Shown: positions 1 through 8,700 of the stretch, one piece after another
Layout: each line of letters opens with the position of its first letter
How positions within the stretch are numbered: position 1 is the stretch's first letter
Program-made: the position numbers and the translations under genes
The notes under the pieces: model-generated
The model's input: only the letters and a program-made list of their open reading frames with translations
What the model was told of the DNA's origin: nothing
Database searches by the model: none
DNA from: an uncultured Erythrobacter sp.
GTDB taxonomy: Bacteria > Pseudomonadota > Alphaproteobacteria > Sphingomonadales > Sphingomonadaceae
Direction of reading: 5' to 3'
DNA length: 64,000 nt
NCBI RefSeq assembly: GCF_947499705.1
Contig: NZ_CANMPJ010000001.1
Location: forward strand, 1,151,501-1,215,500

Positions 1-1530
1 CGCGCGGCGGGGGCGCAGTCGGGCACGATGCTGGCCGATGCGCGCGCGCTGTGCCCGCAGATCAAGGTCGCACCGTCCGATCCTGCTGGCGATCTCGAAT
101 TCCTCGAAAAGCTCAGCATCTGGGCGCAGCGCTGGGGACCGTGGAGCGCGCTCGATCCACCCGATGGCGTGCTGGTCGATATCACCGCTGCCGCGCATCT
201 GTTTGGCGGAGAAGTGCGATTGCTCGCCGATGTCGAAGCGGCATTTGCGCGGCGGAAACTGGCCGTACGCACCGCGATTGCTCCGACCGCCGGAGCCGCA
301 TGGGCGCTGGCGCATTTTGGGCCGCCGCGCAGCATCATTGATTGCTCCTCATCTTCGTCATCGCGAGGGGCGAAGCACCGCGGCGATCCATGGCCTGATG
401 ATGCCTCACGCTCAGGTCCATGGATTGCTTCGTCGCCTGCGGCTCCTCGCAATGACGAAAATCATATGATGCGCCAACTTTCCGATCTTCCCGTTGCATC
501 GCTCAGGCTGGACCAAGACGTCCTAACAGTGCTCCGCCGTCTTGGGCTCAAGCGCCTCGGAGAGCTTGCAGAAATCGCGACAGGCCCGGTGGACCGCAAG
601 GAAGCCGATGCGCGGGATTCGCTTCGCCGCCGTTTTCGCAGCAAATCGCCTTCGGCCAATCCGCTGATCCGGCTTGATCAGCTGCTTGGTAAAGTGCCCG
701 AGCCATTGCTCCCGGTCGTCCCGCAGCAGATGCCCTTGATACAGCGGCGTTTGATGGAGCCGATCCGGCACCGTGACTTGTTTGACCGCGTGCTCGCCGA
801 TCTCGCCACCGATATGGCGCGTGAGCTGGAGGGACGCGGGGAAGGCGCGCGGCGGCTCGAACTCGGCCTGTGGCGGGTTGATGGCGAAGTGCTGGTGCGG
901 CGGCTAGAGCTGGCTGCGGCCACACGCGAATCGGAACATATTACCAGGCTGTTCACCACTAAACTTGACGATATCGATGCAGGGTTTGGTATCGAAACCG
1001 TGCGGCTGCGCGCCAGTTGGACCGAGCCGTTGGCGCTTGGGCAGGGCGATATAGACGAAGCGGCGGAGCGGCATGGTACCTCGCTTGCCGCCTGTGTCGA
1101 CCGGTTGACTGTCAGGCTGGGTCAGGGGGCGGTGAGCCGTCCGGTGCCGTTCGCCAGCCACCTGCCCGAACGCGCGCAGCGCTGGCAGCCAGCGCTCGAT
1201 CCCGAGCCGAACTCGCAAGGGAGCTTCGAATTTCAGAAAAGGCCGCTCAAACTGCTTGATAAGCCTGAGAAAATCGCGGTTCTCTATGCTTCGCCCGATG
1301 GTTTTCCGCAGCGCTTTCGCTGGCGCGGCGATGTGCGCGAAGTCGTTCGCGTCGAGGGACCAGAACGCATTGCGCCCGAATGGTGGCGATCAAAATCAAC
1401 CGTGCGACTGCGCGATTACTACCGGATCGAGGATGCGGAAGGGCGCCGTTACTGGATCTATCGCCACGGAATTGTCGGTGATGGACGAGGCGGAATTCCC
1501 GACTGGTATTTGCAGGGGCTGTGCGCCTGA
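1..1530 (+). CDS. imuB: ImuB, Y-family DNA polymerase-like mutasome protein (5' partial)
   Basis: This is the C-terminal part of ImuB, the catalytically inactive Y-family polymerase homologue that links the beta clamp to DnaE2 in damage-induced mutagenesis. The reading frame is open to base 1 and the leading residues (RAAGAQSGTMLADARALCP) fit the family's conserved N-terminal region, so the true start lies upstream and the ATG at 28 is internal. The family core LPVASLRL followed by LRRLGLKRLGEL (about 490-570) and a DUF6504-like C-terminus ending in PDWYLQGLCA are visible. An in-frame palindromic element (about 354-459) adds roughly 34 residues, starting with a run of Ser, just before the LPVASLRL motif. 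imuA would be expected upstream, outside the window; dnaE2 lies 4.2 kb downstream rather than adjacent. Confidence 0.9.
   Translation, partial: RAAGAQSGTMLADARALCPQIKVAPSDPAGDLEFLEKLSIWAQRWGPWSALDPPDGVLVDITAAAHLFGGEVRLLADVEAAFARRKLAVRTAIAPTAGAAWALAHFGPPRSIIDCSSSSSSRGAKHRGDPWPDDASRSGPWIASSPAAPRNDENHMMRQLSDLPVASLRLDQDVLTVLRRLGLKRLGELAEIATGPVDRKEADARDSLRRRFRSKSPSANPLIRLDQLLGKVPEPLLPVVPQQMPLIQRRLMEPIRHRDLFDRVLADLATDMARELEGRGEGARRLELGLWRVDGEVLVRRLELAAATRESEHITRLFTTKLDDIDAGFGIETVRLRASWTEPLALGQGDIDEAAERHGTSLAACVDRLTVRLGQGAVSRPVPFASHLPERAQRWQPALDPEPNSQGSFEFQKRPLKLLDKPEKIAVLYASPDGFPQRFRWRGDVREVVRVEGPERIAPEWWRSKSTVRLRDYYRIEDAEGRRYWIYRHGIVGDGRGGIPDWYLQGLCA
354..459. repeat. Palindromic element inserted in frame within imuB
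   Basis: The ends are inverted repeats: the left arm begins TTCGTCATCGCGAGG and the right arm ends CTCGCAATGACGAA. Inner arms carry GGCGATCCATGG and CCATGGATTGC. CGTCAT to ATGACG spans 102 bp (356-457), exactly 34 codons, with no stop in the imuB frame. The encoded segment is rich in Ser, Arg, Asp and Pro and resembles no polymerase motif. It resembles the interspersed intergenic palindromes common in proteobacterial genomes; I cannot count its other genomic copies from here. Confidence 0.8.
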
Positions 1531-1602
1531 CCCGTTCGATCAACCAAACTTTTCGGCATTGGTCAGCATTCGTTTACGATTTTCCGTTAGGCAAACAATG
1601 CG

Positions 1603-1950
1603 ATGAACATGCACTCGATACCTCGCTCCGACAATCGTCGCCCGCTTGGCCTGATGGTCAAAAGCCGGGTGCAGTCCCGCGTCGTCTTTGTCGATCTGAT
1701 CGACCTTTCCGAAGGCGGCTGCAAGATCAAGGCGCGCCCTGGCTTTGCCACGGTTGGCGACCGGGTTGTGATGAAGGTTGGCGGCATCAATGCCCCGCTC
1801 GGCATCATTGCCTGGGTCAATGGTGAATTCGCCGGTGTCGCATTCGAAGGTGAGATGCACCCAGCGGTGATCGATCACCTGTGTGAGCAGAACGGAAGCA
1901 AGCTAACCGCTGCCCGTCGCCGCGCTTACGAAGCCCGCCGCACAGTCTGA
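1603..1950 (+). CDS. PilZ domain protein
   Basis: This 115-residue protein consists almost entirely of one PilZ domain, a c-di-GMP receptor fold. Both ligand-binding signatures are present: RxxxR as R8-S-D-N-R12 and DxSxxG as D34-L-S-E-G-G39. Binding of c-di-GMP is therefore likely, although the output partner cannot be read from the sequence. Stand-alone PilZ proteins typically act on motility or exopolysaccharide targets. The start is the ATG at 1603; no strong ribosome-binding site is visible. It follows imuB by 72 bp and is probably functionally unrelated to it. Confidence 0.85.
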   Translation: MNMHSIPRSDNRRPLGLMVKSRVQSRVVFVDLIDLSEGGCKIKARPGFATVGDRVVMKVGGINAPLGIIAWVNGEFAGVAFEGEMHPAVIDHLCEQNGSKLTAARRRAYEARRTV

Positions 1951-2020
1951 AAACAACCCAGTCTGACAAAAAAGGGTCGATGCCGTCGGCACCGACCCCA
2001 ATTTTGCGAATGATCGACGC

Positions 2021-2590
2021 TTAGCTTGCGCTGAAAGGCAGCGAGCTGTGGTGCAGAACGATCTTGAGGTCGCCATTCTCATCCTTTTCATAAGCGAATG
2101 AGTATTCGACCTTGGTCTCGTTACCGTCGGTGCCGGTGAAGAAGTAGTTGCCCATGGCAACCGCCATGTCACCGCTGTCGGCAATCACAGTGCCATTGTT
2201 TTCCCAGCGTACCGCTGTGTACGGAGCGATCGCAAAACCACCATCTTCGCTGCCTTCGGTCCCGACGAAATAGCTCAATGCTTCTTCGGTGGTTTCACGG
2301 AACTGGTCTTCGGCGGCCAGTGTCGGCTTGAACAGGATGGTTGCATCTTCACCGTACGCATAATGCGTTGCGATGTGCTCGGACGCGCGTGCGCTGAAGT
2401 CGCCTTCTTCGGTGAAGGTCTGGCCGATAGCGACAATGCCTTCGCCCCATGCCTGCTGTGCAGCCGTGACTTCTTCAGCAGTGATCGGGTTGGCGTTTGC
2501 CGCTTCGCCCGATGCCGCTTCATCACCGCCGCAAGCAGCAAGTGCCAGCGCGCTCACACCAAGAACAGAAACACTAACGAACTTATTCAT
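2021..2590 (-). CDS. NTF2-like (SnoaL/CaMKII-association type) lipoprotein
   Basis: The 189-residue product starts at the ATG at 2590, preceded by AAGGGAG; the frame is open further upstream without a better start. The N-terminus MNKFVSVSVLGVSALALAACGG is a lipoprotein signal with an LAAC lipobox, so the protein is probably anchored in the periplasm. After an Ala/Glu-rich linker the mature part shows the NTF2-like pattern, ending with KIVLHHSSLPFSAS, which resembles COG4875-type proteins. No catalytic function can be assigned. It stands alone, convergent with the PilZ gene and divergent from the radical SAM gene. Confidence 0.7.
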   Translation of the reverse strand: MNKFVSVSVLGVSALALAACGGDEAASGEAANANPITAEEVTAAQQAWGEGIVAIGQTFTEEGDFSARASEHIATHYAYGEDATILFKPTLAAEDQFRETTEEALSYFVGTEGSEDGGFAIAPYTAVRWENNGTVIADSGDMAVAMGNYFFTGTDGNETKVEYSFAYEKDENGDLKIVLHHSSLPFSAS

Positions 2591-2776
2591 TTCATACTCC
2601 CTTGCGGGGAGCATCGTGCCCCCCGTCGAAAACAATGCGGCTTATCGCCGCGTGCTACGTCCGACATCACGAGCAGGATTGCTCGCCAGAGGGGCCCGGT
2701 CCGTGGCGATATTACGTACCATTCGCGTGAGGGTTCCCAGAATCTTGCAACTTTTGCACTGGTGAATTTGCAGGTG

Positions 2777-2791
2777 GAACATATAAGGAAC
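2777..2791 (+). promoter_or_regulatory. LexA/SOS box of alphaproteobacterial type
   Basis: GAAC (2777-2780), seven bases, then GAAC (2788-2791) exactly matches the alphaproteobacterial direct-repeat operator GAAC-N7-GAAC (GTTC-N7-GTTC on the other strand). It ends 16 bp before the GTG start of the radical SAM gene. GTTCC at 2800-2804 adds an inverted partner. Repression by LexA and induction by DNA damage are inferred. Confidence 0.75.
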
Positions 2792-2807
2792 ATAAAGGTG
2801 TTCCAAA

Positions 2808-4055
2808 GTGCAGAAAATCGCTTCCCAGACGCTTCAGAAAAAACTCGAAATCCTCGCCGATGCGGCGAAGTATGATGCGTCCTGCGCGTCATCGGGGACG
2901 GCCAAGAAGAATTCGATCGGAGGGAAGGGCATTGGCTCGACCGAGGGGATGGGCATCTGCCACGCCTATGCGCCTGATGGCCGGTGCATCTCGCTGCTCA
3001 AGGTACTGCTGACCAATCACTGCATTTTCGATTGCCATTACTGTATCAACCGCAAGAGCTCGAATGTGCGACGCGCGCGCTTTACCCCGCAGGAAGTCGC
3101 CGATCTCACGCTCAATTTCTATCGCCGCAATTATATCGAGGGGCTGTTCCTGTCCTCGGGCATCATCAAAAGCTCGAACCACACGATGGAGCAGATGGTC
3201 GAATGCGCGCGGATCCTGCGCGAAGAGTACGACTTTCGCGGCTACATCCACCTCAAGACCATTCCCGAGGCCGACCCGGAACTGATCCATCAGGCGGGGC
3301 TCTATGCCGACCGGGTTTCGATCAATGTCGAACTGCCGACACGCCAGGGATTAACCCGGCTCGCTCCCGACAAGGACGAACGCCAGATCGAAGGGGCGCT
3401 TGCCAGGACCAAGTCGCGGATCATTGAGGCGAAGGATGAGCGCAAGCGCTTCAAGCACGCCCCGCGCTTTGCTCCGGCGGGGCAGTCGACGCAGATGATT
3501 GTCGGGGCCGACGATGCGAATGATGCCGATATCGTTGGCAAGGCAAGCCGACTGTATGGATCGTTCGGATTGCGCCGGGTGTATTACAGCGCGTTCTCTC
3601 CGATCCCCGATGCGTCTGCCGTCTTGCCGTTGAAGCGTCCGCCGCTGATGCGCGAACACCGATTATATCAGTCAGATTGGCTGATGCGGTTCTATGGTTA
3701 TGCGCCGGGCGAAGTGGCGCAGGCGACTGGTGCGGATGGCAATCTGCCGCTCGATATCGACCCGAAGCTCGCCTGGGCGCTGAAGTTTCGCGGGCAATTT
3801 CCGGTCGATGTGAACCGCGCGCCCAAGGAGCAATTGTTGCGAGTGCCGGGATTGGGAACAGTGGCGGTCGGGCGGATATTGCGTGCACGGCGGCACCGAA
3901 CCTTGCGGCTCGAAGATGTGGCGAAACTGACTCAGTCGATCACCAAGGTGCGTCCGTTTCTGGTGGCGCTCGATTGGCGTCCGACGATGCTGACCGACCG
4001 CGCGGATCTGCGCGCGCTGCTGGCTCCGAAGTCCGAGCAGCTGGAGTTGTTTTGA
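2808..4055 (+). CDS. Radical SAM DNA modification/repair protein with C-terminal HhH (UDG-linked family)
   Basis: This 415-residue protein belongs to the radical SAM family linked to UDG-type genes (TIGR03916 type). The [4Fe-4S] cluster motif CxxxCxxC is C72-IFD-C76-HY-C79. A helix-hairpin-helix DNA-binding element lies at about 332-362 (VDVNRAPKEQLLRVPGLG). The start is a GTG at 2808. The gene sits 16 bp behind an SOS box and 148 bp upstream of the UdgX fusion gene, its usual partner. The chemistry is unknown in the family; a role in repairing or modifying damaged DNA is inferred from the HhH, the neighbours and the operator. Confidence 0.88.
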   Translation: MQKIASQTLQKKLEILADAAKYDASCASSGTAKKNSIGGKGIGSTEGMGICHAYAPDGRCISLLKVLLTNHCIFDCHYCINRKSSNVRRARFTPQEVADLTLNFYRRNYIEGLFLSSGIIKSSNHTMEQMVECARILREEYDFRGYIHLKTIPEADPELIHQAGLYADRVSINVELPTRQGLTRLAPDKDERQIEGALARTKSRIIEAKDERKRFKHAPRFAPAGQSTQMIVGADDANDADIVGKASRLYGSFGLRRVYYSAFSPIPDASAVLPLKRPPLMREHRLYQSDWLMRFYGYAPGEVAQATGADGNLPLDIDPKLAWALKFRGQFPVDVNRAPKEQLLRVPGLGTVAVGRILRARRHRTLRLEDVAKLTQSITKVRPFLVALDWRPTMLTDRADLRALLAPKSEQLELF

Positions 4056-4075
4056 TGGGGAAACGTCTTCTTGCT

Positions 4076-4197
4076 CCCCTCCCGTTTACGGGAGGGGTTG
4101 GGGGTGGGCGCGCGACGCGCTGGGCCGCGAGGCCCACCCCGCTGCGACTAGCGAGCAAGCTCGCAAGTCTCGCTGCCCCTCCCGCAGGCGGGAGGGG
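4076..4197. repeat. Composite palindromic element between the radical SAM gene and udgX
   Basis: Two copies of a CCCCTCCCG/CGGGAGGGG hairpin (4076-4098 and 4176-4197) flank a central palindrome with arms GGGTGGGC and GCCCACCCC. The right part, 4135-4197, is almost identical to 8389-8452 inside dnaE2, including ACTAGCGAGCAAGCTCGCAA. The element fills nearly all of the gap between the two genes, and its last stem provides the GGGAGGGG in front of udgX. Confidence 0.8.
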
Positions 4198-4203
4198 TTG
4201 GCG

Positions 4204-5655
4204 ATGACCGCCATAAAGAACGCTTCGCCCGGTGCGCATTACGTGGTGCATCTGCCCGAGCCGGATGACTTTGCCTTCTGGCGCGAACGGGCGCGCCAAC
4301 TGATCCAGTGCGACGTGCCGCCCGACCGGGTGAACTGGGTGGAACCGGGCGGGACAGGTGATCTGTTCGCGCAAGCGGAGCCTTCCCCGGAAGAGAGTGG
4401 CTTGCCGCGGCCTGCAAATGATGTGGGGCCTGTGCGAGTGGCGAAGCGCTTCATGAGCCTTGCGCGCGGCGCCGCGCTCCATTCGGATACAGAACGATTT
4501 AGTCTGCTCTACCGGATGCTGTGGCGGCTGCAATCGAACCCGCGTGCGATGGAGGACAAGGCCGATCCCGACGTGCGCCGGATCGAGGATCTCGACAAAT
4601 CCGTGCGCCGTGACAGCCACAAGATGCACGCCTTCGTGCGGTTTCGTCTGGTCGAGGGGGAGAGGGGCGAACACTATGTCGCCTGGTTTGAGCCGGATCA
4701 CCACATTGTGCGCGCCAATGCCGGGTTCTTTATGCGGCGCTTTGCGAACATGAACTGGACGATCCTGACCCCGCGCGGATGCCTTCACTGGGACGGCACG
4801 ACGATGCGCGAAAGCGGCCCGGCACAGCGCAGTGATGCACCGCAGGGCGATCCGATTGAGGAGCTGTGGAAGTCGTACTATTCTTCGATATTCAACCCGG
4901 CACGGCTGAAGGTTGGGGCGATGCTGGCCGAGATGCCCAAGAAATACTGGAAAAACATGCCCGAGGCGGAATTGATTCCGGACCTGATTGCCGGGGCGCA
5001 GGCACGCGAAGCGGGGATGGTTGCGGCAGGGGAGCGTGAGGAGCGCAAACGGCCTGAAAGCCTCGCAGCGATTGCTGAGGACATCAGTGCGTGCCGCGAT
5101 TGCCCAATCGCCGAATGCGGAACCCGCGCGGTCATGGGCGAGGGCACTCCGGGTGCTCCGCTGATGATCGTTGGCGAACAGCCCGGCGATCAGGAGGATC
5201 AGCAGGGGCGGCCATTTGTCGGTCCAGCGGGCCAGTTGTTTGATGAATATCTGGTGCAGGCCGGGATCGACCGAAGTGCCGCCTATGTCACCAACGCGGT
5301 CAAACATTTCAAATTCAGTTGGCGTGGAAAGCGCCGTCTTCACCAATCTCCTGCGGCCAAGGAGGTCGATACCTGCCGCTGGTGGCTGGAATCCGAACGC
5401 GCCATCGTAAAACCGCGCGTGGTGCTGGCCCTTGGGGCGAGCGCGGCGCGTGGGCTGCTGGGTAAGACGGTAAGCATCGCCAGGGCCCGGGGCGAGGCGA
5501 TCGCGCTGGATGATGGCAGCGAGCTGTGGGTGACTGCGCATCCTTCCTATTTGTTGCGTCTCGATGGTGCGGCTCGCGAGGAACAGGCCGCGCTGTTTGC
5601 GCGCGATCTTGCTACGGTGAAGGCGCGGCTTAGGGAATTGGAGGGTGCTCCATGA
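4204..5655 (+). CDS. udgX: UdgX-type uracil-DNA-binding glycosylase fused to an N-terminal DUF4130 domain
   Basis: The 483-residue protein has an N-terminal DUF4130 (TIGR03915-type radical SAM partner) region, about 5-270, and a C-terminal family-4-like UDG domain, about 285-480. The UdgX hallmarks are present: motif A GEQPGDQEDQQGRPFVGPAG near residue 324, the loop KRRLH with His380, and HPSYLLR near 446. In UdgX the loop His forms a covalent bond with the uracil site. Cysteines at 297, 300 and 391 fit the iron-sulfur cluster. The ATG at 4204 is chosen because GGGAGGGG lies 6-7 bases upstream; a TTG at 4198 is an alternative. It is probably cotranscribed with the upstream radical SAM gene. 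Confidence 0.88.
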   Translation: MTAIKNASPGAHYVVHLPEPDDFAFWRERARQLIQCDVPPDRVNWVEPGGTGDLFAQAEPSPEESGLPRPANDVGPVRVAKRFMSLARGAALHSDTERFSLLYRMLWRLQSNPRAMEDKADPDVRRIEDLDKSVRRDSHKMHAFVRFRLVEGERGEHYVAWFEPDHHIVRANAGFFMRRFANMNWTILTPRGCLHWDGTTMRESGPAQRSDAPQGDPIEELWKSYYSSIFNPARLKVGAMLAEMPKKYWKNMPEAELIPDLIAGAQAREAGMVAAGEREERKRPESLAAIAEDISACRDCPIAECGTRAVMGEGTPGAPLMIVGEQPGDQEDQQGRPFVGPAGQLFDEYLVQAGIDRSAAYVTNAVKHFKFSWRGKRRLHQSPAAKEVDTCRWWLESERAIVKPRVVLALGASAARGLLGKTVSIARARGEAIALDDGSELWVTAHPSYLLRLDGAAREEQAALFARDLATVKARLRELEGAP

Positions 5656-5726
5656 CCGCTCATCCTGAGCCTGCCGAAGGGTGAGCGCGCGCCATGCTCG
5701 TACTTCGACAAGCTCAGCACGAGCGG
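5656..5726. repeat. Palindromic element filling the udgX-dnaE2 gap
   Basis: The left arm CCGCTCATCCTGAGCCTGCC (to GAAGG) pairs with a right arm ending TTCGACAAGCTCAGCACGAG then CGG. The 71-bp element begins directly after the udgX stop codon and ends 16 bp before the dnaE2 ATG. It resembles the dispersed TGAGCCTGTCGAAGG-type palindromes common in sphingomonads and other proteobacteria. Confidence 0.75.
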
Positions 5727-5742
5727 GTTGTACAATCTCGCT

Positions 5743-8700
5743 ATGCCCGACGCACCGCTCACCCCTGACAAACGCACGCTCGAGCTTGATCCCGACCTGA
5801 TCGAAGCTCCCGAACGCGCGCCGTTCGTTGAGCTTGGACTGGTTAGCTGTTTCAGCTTTCTGCGCGGGGCCTCCGACGCGGTCGACCTTGTGATGACCGC
5901 ACGCACTCTCGGCTATGATGCAATCGGGATTGCTGATGCGAACTCGATGGCGGGCGTGGTTCGCATCCACACGGAGGCGGCGACGCTCAAGCTGCGCCCG
6001 GTGATCGGCACGCGGATCGAAACGGTCGAGGGATTGCACTTCCTTGCCTATCCGAAAGACCGTGCTGCCTATGGTCACCTATGCCGGCTGATCAGCTCCG
6101 GACGGATGCAGACGCTTTCTGGTGAGTGGCAGGAGAAGGGTGTGTGCGAGATTAATCTCGCCATGCTCGCGGAGCATGCTGAAGATGTGCAACTGATCCT
6201 GCTCCCGCCGGAGGATTTGGCGGCGCGGTTTACGATCTGGGTGCCGAGCAATGTGGTGCCGTTTCCAATTCCTTCGTCATCCCCGCGAAAGCGGGGACCC
6301 AGTGATACTAAGGACCAAGCCAGCCTGGGTTCCCGCTTTCGCGGGAATGACGAGATAGAAGCGTCCTTCCCAGATATCCTGCCGCATCTCATCCGCCAAC
6401 TTCCTACGTTGCACCACCTTGCCGCCAGCCACCTTTATCGCGGCGACGACATAGCTCGGATCGACCAGCTAGATGCACTCGCCTGCGACAACGGCCTGAC
6501 ACTGCTTGCGACCAACGATGTCCACTATCACACGCCTGAGCGTCGTCCGTTGCAGGATGTGATGACGGCGATTGCCAACAAGACCACCGTCGCCGAAGCC
6601 GGGCATCTGCTGCACGCCAATGCCGAGCGGCACCTCAAATCCCCGCAGCAAATGCAGCGCCTGTTCGCGCGTTGGCCGCATGCGATCAAGGCTGCGCGTG
6701 AGGTCGCCGATGCCTGCCAGTTCAGCCTCGACGAGCTGCGCTACGAATACCCGGAGGAGATTTACCCCGACGGGATGGGGCCGCAGGAGTATCTCGAAAG
6801 CGAGACCTGGAAAGGCGCCGACTGGCGCTATCCATCAGGCGTGCCGGATTATGTTCGCGCAACCTTGAAGAAGGAACTGGTGCTCATCGGCAAGATGGAT
6901 CTTGCGCGCTATTTCCTGACCATCAAGGATATCGTCGATTACGCCCGCAACGAGGTCGAGCCGCCGATCCTGTGCCAGGGGCGGGGCAGTGCGGCCAATT
7001 CGGCGGTCTGTTTCTGCCTTGGCATCACTTCGGTCGATCCGGCCAAACACTCGCTGCTATTCGACCGCTTCATATCGGAGGATCGCAAAGAGCCGCCCGA
7101 TATCGACGTCGATTTCGAGCATGAGCGGCGCGAGGAGGTGATCCAGTACATCTATGCCAAATATGGCCGCCATCGCGCCGGTCTGACCGCGACCGTCATC
7201 CACTACCGCCCACGCATGGCGATCCGCGAAGTGGGGAAGGTGATGGGTCTCAGCGAAGATGTGACCTCGGCATTGGCGCGCACTGTATGGGGCGGTCATG
7301 GCCGTGAAATCGGTGAGACGCATGTGGCCGAAACCGGCCTCGACATCAGCGACCCGCACCTCAGGCGGGTGCTCGCACTGACCGAGCAGATGATCGGCAT
7401 GCCGCGCCATCTCAGCCAGCATGTCGGCGGGTTCATCCTCACCGAAGGCGCGCTGACCGAGACTGTGCCGATTGGCAATGGCGCGATGCCCGAGCGCAGC
7501 TTTATCGAGTGGGACAAGGATGACATCGAAGCGCTTGGCATTCTGAAAGTCGATGTGCTGGCGCTGGGGATGCTCACCTGCATCAAGAAGTGCCTCGATC
7601 TGCTGGAAGATCATCACGACCGGGCCCTGACTTTGGCGACAGTCCCGCGCGAGGATCCCGAGACCTACGCGATGCTGCGCAAGGGGGATTCGCTCGGCGT
7701 GTTCCAGGTCGAAAGCCGTGCGCAGATGAACATGCTCCCGCGACTGCGCCCGCGCGAATTCTACGATCTCGTGATTCAGGTCGCGATTGTGCGGCCTGGG
7801 CCGATCCAGGGTGATATGGTGCATCCCTATCTCAAGCGCCGCCGGGGCGCAGAGCCAGTGCGCATTCCTGCGCCATCGCCGCAGCACGGTCCTCCGGATG
7901 AACTTTCCAGTATTCTTGAGCGGACACTCGGCGTTCCCATCTTTCAGGAACAGGCGATGAAGATTGCGCTTGATGCCGCCAAGTTCAGCTCGGTTGAGGC
8001 GAACCGATTGCGCAAGGCGATGGCGACGTTTCGCAGCCGTGGCATGGTCCACGAACTCGAAGACATGATGGTCGGACGGATGGTGGAGCGCGGCTATGAT
8101 GCCGACTTCGCGCAAAGATGCTTCAACCAGATCAAGGGGTTTGGCGAATACGGCTTTCCGGAAAGCCACGCAGCTTCGTTTGCCCATCTGGTCTATGTAT
8201 CGAGCTGGCTGAAATGCCATTTTCCTGCGGCGTTTGCGGCGGCGCTGCTCAATTCACAGCCGATGGGGTTCTATGCGCCGGCGCAGATCGTGCGCGATGC
8301 ACGTGAGCACGGGGTGGAGATATTGCCCGCCGATGTGAACCAGTCGCAGTGGGACTGTACGTTGGAGGATATTTGTTCGGCAGAAGCTCACCCCACTGCG
8401 ACTAGCGAGCAAGCTCGCAAGTCTCGTAAACCCCTCCCGCATGCGGGAGGGGCAGTGGAGCTTGGCGAACCGCAGGTGAGCCTTAGCGGAGCGGGGTGGG
8501 CAGAAGACGAAAAGGGGAGGTTGGACAAACATATCGCCCTGCGCCTCGGCCTACGCCAAGTCGATGGCTTCCCCGAACACGTCGCGGCGCAGTTGATCTC
8601 TGAGCGTGAAGAACGCGGCCTCTATCGAGACGTGGCTGAACTTCGCGAGCGTGCGGGGCTTTCGCCAGCGCATGTCGAGCGGCTTGCCAGTGCGGATTGC

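Noticed and set aside
3940..6078. Long minus-strand open frame (712 codons) opposite the radical SAM, udgX and dnaE2 genes
   Set aside because: It is antisense to three well-supported genes, has low-complexity Arg/His/Pro-rich translation and no recognisable domain; such frames are common in GC-rich DNA.
7057..8220. Minus-strand frame of 387 codons inside dnaE2
   Set aside because: It is the shadow of conserved DnaE2 palm and fingers sequence and shows no motif of its own.
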